A DNA stretch of 64,000 nt, taken from Actinomyces oris. GTDB lineage: Bacteria; Actinomycetota; Actinomycetes; Actinomycetales; Actinomycetaceae. Positions 54,590-64,000 of the stretch are shown here, piece after piece; position 1 is the first letter of the stretch; each line of letters opens with the position of its first letter. Made by a program: the position numbers and the translations under genes. The DNA is taken from assembly GCF_001937665.1 (NCBI RefSeq), contig NZ_MSKL01000002.1:45061-109060 (forward strand), written 5' to 3'. Under the pieces are notes generated by a model. That model was not told the DNA's origin. It worked only from the letters and a program-made list of their open reading frames with translations, and made no database searches.

Positions 54590-55837
54590 TCAGCGGGACC
54601 TGTCGACTCGTTGCGGATAGTTGCGGGCGAACTTGCGGTAGTGGTTGAGGCGCTGGAGCTCGATCGTCGCGCGCCGGCGAAGCGAGCGCTCGGCCGGGTC
54701 GCGCAGCGGGTCGACGCCCCGCTCCAGGCTCTTGGCCTTGCGGCGCAGCGCCTCATCGGACACGTAACGTGCGATGACGCCATCGGGAACCAGGGAGTAG
54801 AGGACCTGCCGGGTGACCTCGACGGGCTCATCGCGCTGGTCCAGGACCAGGTCCTTGAGCATGACGGCCATGGGGTTGGCACCGGCGGCGGTCAGGTAGA
54901 AGGAGTTTCGGCCGATACGGGGGTTGACCTCGAAGAAGAGCTCTCGCCCGTCGCGGGGGTCCACCTTGATGTCGAGGTTGGCGAATCCGCGGTAGCCGGC
55001 GTGACGCAGCAGGCGGCTCGTGGCGTCCCACAGGTCGGGGAATGCCTCGGTGATCATGGCGACAGGGTTGCCGATCATGGTGGGCGCGTGGTCCTGCAGG
55101 AGGACGCGCGCCGAGCCGATGAGGCGCAGCTCGCCGGTGGAGTCCATGTAGGCGGTCACCGAGCGCATGGCGGTGTCGTCACCGGGGATGCACTCCTGAA
55201 CCAGGAAGGTCGAGCGGTAGCCGGCGTCCTTCAGGCTCCGCCACATGCCGGCCAGCTCGGCCGCGTCGTCGATGAACCAGATCTTGCGCTTGCCGGGGAA
55301 GGAGATGCGGTCGTAGTCGGCGCCGATGGCGGCCTTGGCCACGAGCGGGAACTCCAGGCCGAGCTCGGAGGCACTGGTCGGAGGCTCGCAGTCGGGGTCG
55401 GCCAGGTCGACGACGACCTCCCGGGGCGTGAGCACCCCCACCTCGGCGCACAGACGGGAGAAGGATGCCTTGTCGCTGACGGCGTCGAGCACGTCGATGT
55501 CCGGGAAGGGCAGGACATAGGTGGGCTCGAGCTCGCTGCGGTGAGCGGAGATCATGGCGGCCGCGGCATCAGTGTTGGCCATGAGCACGGCACTGCGGGG
55601 CCCTCTGCCCTGGGCCAGCTTCCGCAGCAGCGCGATGGTCCGCTCCGGCGGGGCGCCGGCCTCCTGGTGGACAACGGTGATGTAGACCGACTCGGAGATC
55701 GCCACGATCGGATCCGAGGCCACGACCGTCACCGACGTGCCGGTGACCTCGTGAAGCTGCCGTGCCAGGGCGTAAGCGCCGATGTCTCCACCGAGGACCA
55801 CGGGCAGCAGGTGCCTGAAGCGTTCCGTCATATCCAT
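54590..55837 (-). CDS. ATP-grasp amino acid ligase, AslFm-like
   Basis: A 415-residue ATP-grasp enzyme. The N-terminus (LPVVLGGDIGAYALARQLHE) matches the pattern of D-aspartate ligase AslFm of Enterococcus faecium. The ATP-grasp core has FPLVAKAAIGADYDR, the VQECIPGDDTAM strand and ELFFEVNPRIGRNSFYL. AslFm ligates D-Asp to the lysine side chain of peptidoglycan; with a FemAB gene beside it, this enzyme may add D-Glu (or D-Asp) to the bridge. Start at 55837 (MDMTERFRH) or ATG 55831; neither has a good ribosome binding site. Confidence 0.82.
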   Translation of the reverse strand: MDMTERFRHLLPVVLGGDIGAYALARQLHEVTGTSVTVVASDPIVAISESVYITVVHQEAGAPPERTIALLRKLAQGRGPRSAVLMANTDAAAAMISAHRSELEPTYVLPFPDIDVLDAVSDKASFSRLCAEVGVLTPREVVVDLADPDCEPPTSASELGLEFPLVAKAAIGADYDRISFPGKRKIWFIDDAAELAGMWRSLKDAGYRSTFLVQECIPGDDTAMRSVTAYMDSTGELRLIGSARVLLQDHAPTMIGNPVAMITEAFPDLWDATSRLLRHAGYRGFANLDIKVDPRDGRELFFEVNPRIGRNSFYLTAAGANPMAVMLKDLVLDQRDEPVEVTRQVLYSLVPDGVIARYVSDEALRRKAKSLERGVDPLRDPAERSLRRRATIELQRLNHYRKFARNYPQRVDRSR

Positions 55838-55934
55838 CCGTTTCTTGCCGCAGGGACCAACTCCTCCCCCAGATGGTAGAGCACACCGGGACGCCCCGTT
55901 CCCGACCATCATGGGGACATCACGATCCGGACAC

Positions 55935-55985
55935 GCGGTCGACGTCGACCGCTACCGGTCCACATGTGGAATCCGGCAGGATTCC
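55935..55985. promoter_or_regulatory. cluster of palindromes upstream of the ATP-grasp/FemAB operon
   Basis: A perfect 18-bp palindrome GCGGTCGACGTCGACCGC (55935-55952), CCACATGTGG (55960-55969) and GGAATCC-GGCA-GGATTCC (55968-55985) lie within 51 bases, about 100 bases before the operon start. Operator function is inferred. Confidence 0.4.
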
Positions 55986-56081
55986 GGGCGATTGTCCTGA
56001 ACTCGGCGACGAAATCGCGGCTTCTCGGTGACACATGCCACCCGGCGCGCTGGGTGCGGCCACCTGTTCCGACGACGACAA

Positions 56082-56108
56082 GAGCCCGGAGCGCTGGGCT
56101 CCGGGCTC
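56082..56108 (-). terminator. terminator of the tRNA pair
   Basis: Perfect 11-bp stem GAGCCCGGAGC-GCTGG-GCTCCGGGCTC, 20 nt beyond the tRNA-Val 3' end, followed on the minus strand by TTGTCG. Confidence 0.75.
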
Positions 56109-56128
56109 AGTCCGACCATCGAATCTGG

Positions 56129-56200
56129 TGGGCGATACTGGGATCGAACCAGTGACCTCTTCCGTGTCAGGGAAGCGCGCTCCCGCTGCGCCAATCGCCC
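56129..56200 (-). tRNA. tRNA-Val (GAC)
   Basis: Cloverleaf with acceptor GGGCGAT/ATCGCCC, anticodon loop CTGACAC (anticodon GAC), T-arm CTGGTTCGATCCCAG. The 3' CCA is encoded (56126-56128 on the complement). Confidence 0.95.
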
Positions 56201-56201
56201 G

Positions 56202-56274
56202 AGCGGATGACGGGACTCGAACCCGCGACCCTCACCTTGGCAAGGTGATGCTCTACCAACTGAGCCACATCCGC
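56202..56274 (-). tRNA. tRNA-Gly (GCC)
   Basis: Cloverleaf with acceptor GCGGATG/CATCCGC, D-arm GCTCAGTTGGTAGAGC, anticodon loop TTGCCAA (anticodon GCC) and T-arm CGGGTTCGAGTCCCG; discriminator U. CCA is not encoded. It lies one nt upstream of tRNA-Val. Confidence 0.95.
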
Positions 56275-56491
56275 GTGACACCCTTGTGGGGTGCGGGAAG
56301 AAAGTTAGCAGAGGTATCCCTCGGAGGCAAAACTCACCCGAGCCCGTTTCCTCATGAGGTGTCTCACGCCCCGCCGGCCCCCGCCTCGATCTCCGGACAG
56401 CACCCGAGGACGTCTCGGAAGGCGGCACGACGTGACATGTCTTTCTCCCACTCTCCTGCCTTCGCACCTCAGTCATGGCAGGGTAGTCCCC

Positions 56492-58699
<2,208 letters not shown>

Positions 58700-58787
58700 G
58701 GGCTCTCCGCGGCACTCCGACGCGCAACCGGACACATATCCATCAGCAGCACCACCCGACGCAGACCAGACGAGCTCAGGAAGTGAC

Positions 58788-61415
58788 ATGACCGACGCAG
58801 TGGACGCAGCAGTGGAGAGGGCTGACTCAGCGGACTCGGCGGAGACACCCGCCTACGCACCCTGGTCGGGTCACGTGCCGGCGCCTGAGCACCGCACTCC
58901 GGTGACCACCTACCGCCTCCAGCTGGGCGAGGACCTCACCTTCGCCGACGCCAAGGCCCTGGTCCCCTACCTGGCCGATCTGGGAGTCACCGACCTCTAC
59001 CTCTCCCCGATCCTCACCGCCGCGCCGGGATCCACCCACGGCTACGACGTCGTCGATCACCGCAGGGTCTCGGCCGTTATGGGCGGACGGGAGCAGCTGG
59101 AGTCCCTGGCCGCTGAGGCCGATGCCCACGGGATGGGCGTCGTGGTGGACATCGTCCCCAACCACATGGCCGTGCCCACCCCGGGCTGGCACAACCTGCC
59201 CCTGTGGTCGGTGCTGCGAGAGGGACCGGACTCCCCCTACGCCGCCTGGTTCGACCTCTCCCTCGACGAGCCCATCCTCATGCCGATCCTGGGCAAGCGC
59301 ATCGGCGCCGTCCTGGCCGAGGAGGAGCTCACCCTGGAGCAGATGGTGGTTCCGGGGCAGGAGGACCTGGGCGAGCAGTGGGTCCTGCGCTACTACGACC
59401 ACGCCTTCCCCGTCGCACAGGGCACCGAGTCGCTGCCGATGCACGTTCTTGTCGAGCGCCAGCACTACCGCCTGGCCTACTGGAAGGTCGGCGACGAGGA
59501 GATCAACTACCGGCGGTTCTTCGACGTCGGCACCCTGGCCGCGATCCGGGTCGAGGAGCCTGACGTCTTCTCCGGTAGCCACGGTCTCATCCTTGAGCTC
59601 ATGCGGGCCGGAGTCATCAGCGCCCTGCGAGTCGACCACCCCGACGGCCTGGCCGACCCCGGCGGCTACCTCACCCAGCTGGCTCAGGCCACAGACGGGG
59701 CGTGGATCGCCGCTGAGAAGATCCTGGCGCCCGGCGAGTCCCTGCCCACCTCCTGGCCGGTCGCCGGAACCACCGGCTACGACGCCGCCTGGCGGATCGA
59801 CCAGCTCCAGGTGGACCCTGCCGGCGCCGCCCGGCTGGGCGCCCTCATGCATGAGATCACCGGGGACGCACCCGTGGACTACGACCGCATCGTCGAGGAG
59901 GCCAAGCGCGAGGTCATCGCCGGATCGTTGGCCGCGGAGGTCGATCGTCTGGCCCGCATCCTGGACTCCCTGATCTCACAGGACGTGCGCCTGCGCGACC
60001 ACACCCTGCGCGACCTACGGGCCTGCGTCGTCGAGCTGCTCGTGGCCGCGGACCAGTACCGGGTCTACGTCGTTCCCGGCACGCCTCCCGGCCCGGAGAC
60101 GGCCGCCGTCCTCCAGGCCGACGCCGAGCGGGCCCGTCAGCGCCTCGAACCAGACCAGGGAGAGACCCTCGACCTCGTGGTGGCCATCCTCCTGGGCGAG
60201 GCCGTCGGCTCCGAAGGCCTGTCGGAGTCCCCTGAACGCGCCGAGGCCATCATCCGTTTCCAGCAGGTGTGCGGGGCCGTCACCGCCAAAGGCGTGGAGG
60301 ACACGGCCTTCTACCGCTGGACCCATCTGACCAGTCTCACCGAGGTCGGCGGCAACCCGGCCGGCTTCGCGCTGAGTACCGACGAGGCCCACGCCTGGGC
60401 CGACCGGGTCCAGAACACCTGGCCCGACACGATGGTCACCTCCACCACCCACGACACCAAGCGCGGCGAGGACGTGCGCGCGCGCCTGGACGTGCTGGCC
60501 TCCTACGCCGAGGAGTGGAGCGACCTCATCCACCGTCTGCGCGCCTTGACCGCCCAGGTTCGCCCCCTGGACCTCGACGGACGCAGCGAGAACCTGCTGT
60601 GGCAGACCCTGTGGGGAACCTGGGCGCCCGACAGTGACGATCCCATGACCCCCGAGCGGTTGAACGCCTACCTCATCAAGGCCTCCCGGGAGCAGAAGAT
60701 CTGGACCACCTGGACCGCCCCGGACCTGGCTCGGGAGCAGGCCCTGACCGACTACGCCACCCACCTGCTCAACAGTGAGGAGGTCTCCGCCGAGCTCGAG
60801 GCCTTCGCGGCCCTGACGGCCAGGTCCGTACGCACCGCCATCCTCGCCGGCAAGGCACTGGCGCTGACCTGGATGGGCGTGAGCGACATCTATCAGGGCA
60901 GCGAGACCACCCGCACCTCGCTGGTGGATCCCGATAACCGCCGCACGGTGGACTACACCGGCCCCTCGGGCCTCGTCAATGCCCTGGAGCGCCTCGACTC
61001 CGGAGCCGCCCCACGCAGTCTCGACGAGGACAAGCTCTTCCTCACCTCGCGTCTGGCGCGACTGCGCGCCTCCCGCCCCCACACCTTCGTCGGCCCCCGC
61101 TCGGGCTACCGCACGATCCCGGTGACCACCTCTTTCGCCTTCGCCTACACCCGCCTGCTCGACGAGATCCCCGACGTCGTCGTCATCGTCAGGCGCCTGT
61201 CCCGGCGACTCGAGCAGCTGGGGGGATGGCGCGAGGAGAGCATCGTGCTGCCGGAGGGTACCTGGGAGCACGTCCTGCGCAACGGCACCGTGGAGGGAGG
61301 CAACCGGCCTCTGGCCGAAGTGGTCGGGGACGACCCCGTGGTCGTCCTGGCCAAGGTCGTCTCCCCGGATTGCGAGACCGACTCCGCCCACTGCGCCGAG
61401 GAGGCCGTCCGATGA
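58788..61415 (+). CDS. treY: maltooligosyltrehalose synthase TreY
   Basis: GH13 enzyme of 875 residues that turns the reducing-end alpha-1,4 bond into the alpha,alpha-1,1 bond of trehalose. Motifs: VTTYRLQLGEDLTFADA, LSPILTAAPGSTHGYDVVD, VDIVPNHMA, catalytic LRVDHPDGL, WIAAEKIL and TSTTHDTKRGED, plus GVEDTAFYRW. It overlaps treZ by 4 nt. A 37-residue Ala/Asp-rich N-terminal extension precedes the core. ATG 58788 has AGGAAG close upstream. Confidence 0.95.
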   Translation: MTDAVDAAVERADSADSAETPAYAPWSGHVPAPEHRTPVTTYRLQLGEDLTFADAKALVPYLADLGVTDLYLSPILTAAPGSTHGYDVVDHRRVSAVMGGREQLESLAAEADAHGMGVVVDIVPNHMAVPTPGWHNLPLWSVLREGPDSPYAAWFDLSLDEPILMPILGKRIGAVLAEEELTLEQMVVPGQEDLGEQWVLRYYDHAFPVAQGTESLPMHVLVERQHYRLAYWKVGDEEINYRRFFDVGTLAAIRVEEPDVFSGSHGLILELMRAGVISALRVDHPDGLADPGGYLTQLAQATDGAWIAAEKILAPGESLPTSWPVAGTTGYDAAWRIDQLQVDPAGAARLGALMHEITGDAPVDYDRIVEEAKREVIAGSLAAEVDRLARILDSLISQDVRLRDHTLRDLRACVVELLVAADQYRVYVVPGTPPGPETAAVLQADAERARQRLEPDQGETLDLVVAILLGEAVGSEGLSESPERAEAIIRFQQVCGAVTAKGVEDTAFYRWTHLTSLTEVGGNPAGFALSTDEAHAWADRVQNTWPDTMVTSTTHDTKRGEDVRARLDVLASYAEEWSDLIHRLRALTAQVRPLDLDGRSENLLWQTLWGTWAPDSDDPMTPERLNAYLIKASREQKIWTTWTAPDLAREQALTDYATHLLNSEEVSAELEAFAALTARSVRTAILAGKALALTWMGVSDIYQGSETTRTSLVDPDNRRTVDYTGPSGLVNALERLDSGAAPRSLDEDKLFLTSRLARLRASRPHTFVGPRSGYRTIPVTTSFAFAYTRLLDEIPDVVVIVRRLSRRLEQLGGWREESIVLPEGTWEHVLRNGTVEGGNRPLAEVVGDDPVVVLAKVVSPDCETDSAHCAEEAVR

Positions 61416-63202
61416 GCCCGACGGACCCCCGGGCCTGGAGCTCGCCCGCCCTCCCCGTGGGCCCCCGCGTGCCCGTGTGGGCCCCGGCGGCGAGGACTGT
61501 CCAGCTGCACCTGCCCGGCGACGACCGACTGGTCGACATGGTGCCGGCCCCGGACGGCTGGTGGACCGCCCCCTTCGACCTGGAGCCGGGCACCGACTAC
61601 GCCTTCCGTGTCGACGGCTCCCCCGACCGTCCCGACCCCCGAAGCGCCCTGCAGCCCGACGGCGTCCACGGCCCCTCGCGAACCGTGGACCCGAGCGCCT
61701 GGCGATGGACAGACCAGGACTGGACGGGCAAGGACCTGCTCGGCTCGGTCATCTACGAGCTCCACGTGGGCACCTTCACCCCCGAGGGCACCCTGGACGG
61801 CGCCATCTCCCGTCTGGGTCACCTGGCCGAGCTGGGCGTTGACATCATCGAGCTCATGCCGCTGGCGGCCTTCCCCGGCAGAGCCGGATGGGGCTATGAC
61901 GGAGTCGGCCTGTGGGCCGTCCACGAGGCCTACGGAGGCCCCGAGGCCCTCATGCGCTTCGTCGACGCCGCCCACCACGCCGGTATCGGCGTGTGCCTCG
62001 ACGTCGTCTACAACCACCTGGGCCCTTCGGGCAACTACCTCAGCGTCTTCGGGCCCTACTTCACCCCCACCCACCACACGCCCTGGGGTGAGGCCGTCAA
62101 CTACGACCACGACGGCAGCCATCAGGTACGCGCCTTCGTCATCGACTCGGCCCTGCGCTGGCTACGCGACTTCCACATCGACGCCCTGCGCCTGGACGCC
62201 ATCCATGAGATCAAGGACGATGCCGAGGCCGCCGACCCGCCCCAGGCGCACGTCCTGGCCGAGCTCTCGGACGCCGTGGCCGCCCTGTCCGCCGAACTGG
62301 GCCGTCCCCTGAGCCTGGTGGCTGAGGCCGACCTCAACGATGTCGGGGTCATCACCCCCACCGACCAGGAGCCTCCGGCCACGGCTCCCAGCCTGGGCAT
62401 GACCGCTCAATGGGCCGACGACGTCCACCACGCCCTGCACGCACGGATCACCGGGGAGGACCAGGGCTACTACGGGGACTTCGCCGAGCCCGGTGCGTGG
62501 GCCAAGGCCTACGGCGGAGCCTTCCTCCACAACGGCACCTGGTCCACCTTCAGGGACAGGATCTGGGGCGCCCCCGTGCCCGAGGGCACCGACCCCAGAC
62601 GATTCGTCGTCTTCGGCTCCGACCACGACCAGGTCGGCAACCGAGCCGTCGGGGACCGTCCCTCGGCCGGCCTCGATGATGCCGCCCTGGCCGCCACTGC
62701 CGCCCTGGTGCTTCTGTCCCCCTACACGCCCATGCTCTTCATGGGTGAGGAGTGGGGAACCCGCACCCCCTTCCAGTTCTTCACCGACCATGAGGAGGAG
62801 GATCTGGCCCGCAGCGTCAGTGAGGGGCGCGTACGGGAGTTCGCCGGCTTCGGCTGGGACGCCGACGCGATCCCGGACCCCCAGGCCGCTGGGACCGTCG
62901 AGGCATCACGCCTGAACTGGTCGGAGGTGGCGGAGTCCGAGCACGCCCGCATGCTGACCTGGTACCGGGCGCTGACCGCCCTGCGCCGCGAGCTGGCATG
63001 GTCCCAGCGCACCGCATGGCCGCAGGTCGATGAGACCGACGACGTTCTCACGGTTACCTACGAGGACATCGTCGTCGCCGTCAACCTCTCCGGGCAGCAG
63101 CGGCCCGCTCCCGATCTGGCAACGGTGCTCCTGTCCTGGGAGCCGGTTGACTCCGACCCGCCCTGTCTGTCTCCCGGGCAGACGCTCATCGCCCGACGCT
63201 GA
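61412..63202 (+). CDS. treZ: maltooligosyltrehalose trehalohydrolase TreZ
   Basis: GH13 enzyme of 596 residues that releases trehalose from maltooligosyltrehalose. N-terminal CBM48 (RVPVWAPAARTVQLHLPGDD), ELHVGTFTPEGT, VVYNHLGPSGNYL, catalytic LRLDAIHEI, LVAEADLND and SDHDQVGNR. LFMGEEWGTRTPFQFFTDH is typical of TreZ. Start overlaps treY; GAGGAGG upstream. No terminator was recognised after it. Confidence 0.95.
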   Translation: MSPTDPRAWSSPALPVGPRVPVWAPAARTVQLHLPGDDRLVDMVPAPDGWWTAPFDLEPGTDYAFRVDGSPDRPDPRSALQPDGVHGPSRTVDPSAWRWTDQDWTGKDLLGSVIYELHVGTFTPEGTLDGAISRLGHLAELGVDIIELMPLAAFPGRAGWGYDGVGLWAVHEAYGGPEALMRFVDAAHHAGIGVCLDVVYNHLGPSGNYLSVFGPYFTPTHHTPWGEAVNYDHDGSHQVRAFVIDSALRWLRDFHIDALRLDAIHEIKDDAEAADPPQAHVLAELSDAVAALSAELGRPLSLVAEADLNDVGVITPTDQEPPATAPSLGMTAQWADDVHHALHARITGEDQGYYGDFAEPGAWAKAYGGAFLHNGTWSTFRDRIWGAPVPEGTDPRRFVVFGSDHDQVGNRAVGDRPSAGLDDAALAATAALVLLSPYTPMLFMGEEWGTRTPFQFFTDHEEEDLARSVSEGRVREFAGFGWDADAIPDPQAAGTVEASRLNWSEVAESEHARMLTWYRALTALRRELAWSQRTAWPQVDETDDVLTVTYEDIVVAVNLSGQQRPAPDLATVLLSWEPVDSDPPCLSPGQTLIARR

Positions 63203-63349
63203 CGAGCCCCGCCGGGCGACATCTCGGCCGACCGCATACCACCACACCGCAGACGACCGATGCACATCCGTTCAGAAAGGCAGGCACCTCGTTGACACAA
63301 TGCAACCCACTGCGCGGCGTGGCTTCATGTGCCTGCTGCGGTAGCGCAC

Positions 63350-63355
63350 TAGCGT
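63350..63355 (+). promoter_or_regulatory. possible -10 for a leaderless DUF3000 message
   Basis: TAGCGT at 63350-63355 (T, A and final T conserved), seven nt before GTG 63363, the same spacing as the arsR promoter. A TTGACA at 63292 is too far away for this -10. Confidence 0.35.
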
Positions 63356-63362
63356 GGCATCC

Positions 63363-63959
63363 GTGACTGTCAACGGTAGGCCGCGCCAGAACGAGGCAGG
63401 TGCCATCCCCGAACGATTCGAGGAAGCGCTCCTGTCCCTTCGTGACGCGCCCCGCCCCCGTGGGCTCCTCATGGAGGAGGTGCCCGCCCCTAAGAAGCTG
63501 GCCCCCTACTCCGCCGCCCTGAGCGCTGAGACCGTTGAGACAGTCGGCGCCACCCCCGTGGCCACGGGACGCTTCGTCGTCCTCCACGACCCCGACGGTC
63601 AGGAGACGTGGGACGGAGACTTCCGCATCGTGGTTCAGGCGCGCGCCCGCATCGACGACGAGGTCGGCATGGACCCCGTCTTCGAGTCCGCCGCCTGGAG
63701 CTGGCTCACCGACGGACTTGAGGACTCCCGCGCCGGCTACCACTCGCTGGTAGGAACCGTCACCAGGGTCCTGTCCGAGACCTTCGGCGGCCTGACCCTC
63801 ACCGACTCCTGCGCCCACGCCGAGATTCGCGCATCCTGGTCCCCCACGACCCCCTACCTCGGTCCCCACCTGACCGCCTGGCACGAGCTGCTGCTGGTCG
63901 CCTCCGGCCATGAGCCGGCCGCCGTCCACCCACTCACCCTCGCCGGAGTCGGAAGGTGA
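63363..63959 (+). CDS. DUF3000 family protein
   Basis: A 198-residue protein of unknown function in the actinobacterial DUF3000 family: PERFEEALLSLRDAPRPRGL, EVPAPKKLAPYSAAL, a W-x-W-LTDGL segment and CAHAEIRASWSPT with PYLGPHLTAWHELL. In actinobacteria it usually sits beside the ribonuclease D (HRDC) gene. GTG 63363 is preferred because a -10-like TAGCGT ends seven nt upstream; GTG 63354 is possible. Its stop overlaps the next start. Confidence 0.85.
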   Translation: MTVNGRPRQNEAGAIPERFEEALLSLRDAPRPRGLLMEEVPAPKKLAPYSAALSAETVETVGATPVATGRFVVLHDPDGQETWDGDFRIVVQARARIDDEVGMDPVFESAAWSWLTDGLEDSRAGYHSLVGTVTRVLSETFGGLTLTDSCAHAEIRASWSPTTPYLGPHLTAWHELLLVASGHEPAAVHPLTLAGVGR

Positions 63960-64000
63960 CGCCCCGTCACACCGGCGTCCCCCGCCCAGCTGCCTCCTCG
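63956..64000 (+). CDS. start of the next gene (cut by window edge)
   Basis: GTG 63956 overlaps the DUF3000 stop codon as GTGA, with GGAG about 7 nt upstream, and opens a frame MTPRHTGVPRPAASS to the edge. By synteny it may be the ribonuclease D/HRDC protein, but 15 codons cannot show this. Confidence 0.5.
   Translation, partial: MTPRHTGVPRPAASS

Noticed and set aside
53426..55879. 817-codon open frame on the plus strand
   Set aside because: Antisense to the FemAB and ATP-grasp genes, low-complexity product with no family motif.

Overview
The window is a stretch of chromosome from a high-GC Gram-positive actinobacterium, most likely an Actinomyces of the oral A. naeslundii/oris type. This rests on very high GC with strong third-position bias, on the gene order thrS-HIT-pgsA-patA-pimA ... 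pdxS-pdxT-yebC-ruvC-ruvA-ruvB-yajC-secD-secF-apt-rel (an actinobacterial backbone), on DUF3000, and on a FemAB plus ATP-grasp pair that fits an Actinomyces-type cross-bridge. The genus is an inference from gene order and protein character; no search was run.

Layout. 1-5.3 kb: alaS (cut by the window edge), rpsD, rarA, yciO and a glycerophosphodiesterase, all on the minus strand. 5.3-8.1 kb: a plus-strand pair of an ArsR/SmtB-type zinc sensor and a Cys/His-rich metallothionein-like protein, then a transmembrane Ser/Thr kinase and a decayed transposase fragment. 8-16 kb (minus): an alpha/beta hydrolase, aspS, two secreted/membrane-anchored surface proteins (one with a long Pro/Thr/Ser/Glu stalk) and an enterochelin-esterase-like enzyme. 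16.5-20.7 kb (plus): a DEAD-box helicase behind a structured leader, then PadR and a CPBP membrane protease. 20.7-26.5 kb (minus): hisS overlapping two dynamin-like GTPase genes, preceded by a metallo-beta-lactamase-fold hydrolase gene. 26.5-32.7 kb: an accessory stretch with an ABC-F ATPase, a DUF349 protein, a TipA-like MerR regulator, an orphan AbiEi-like protein and an AT-richer membrane protein. 32.7-55.8 kb (minus): the backbone, comprising rel, apt, secF, secD, yajC, ruvB, ruvA, ruvC, yebC, pdxT, a Nudix gene, pdxS, a PrsW/LemA-like pair, pimA, patA, pgsA, a HIT protein, thrS, a FemAB-like transferase and an ATP-grasp ligase. 56.1-56.3 kb: tRNA-Val and tRNA-Gly. 56.5-63.2 kb (plus): glgX-treY-treZ. 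The window ends with DUF3000 and the first codons of the next gene.

How the genes work together. Several operons are tightly coupled by 4-nt ATGA overlaps: hisS with the GTPase pair, apt-secF-secD, pdxS-Nudix, pimA-patA-pgsA and treY-treZ. They cover phosphatidylinositol mannoside synthesis (pgsA, patA, pimA), pyridoxal phosphate synthesis (pdxS/pdxT), Sec export (secD, secF, yajC), Holliday-junction repair (ruvABC, with a near-consensus LexA box just upstream of ruvA), stringent response (rel), and trehalose from glycogen (glgX, treY, treZ).

The most interesting items are the apparently leaderless ArsR-metallothionein-like module, the FemAB/ATP-grasp cross-bridge pair below a cluster of palindromes, the dynamin-like pair fused to hisS by overlaps, the ruvC frame without any ATG/GTG/TTG start near its conserved N-terminus, and the LexA box between ruvC and ruvA.
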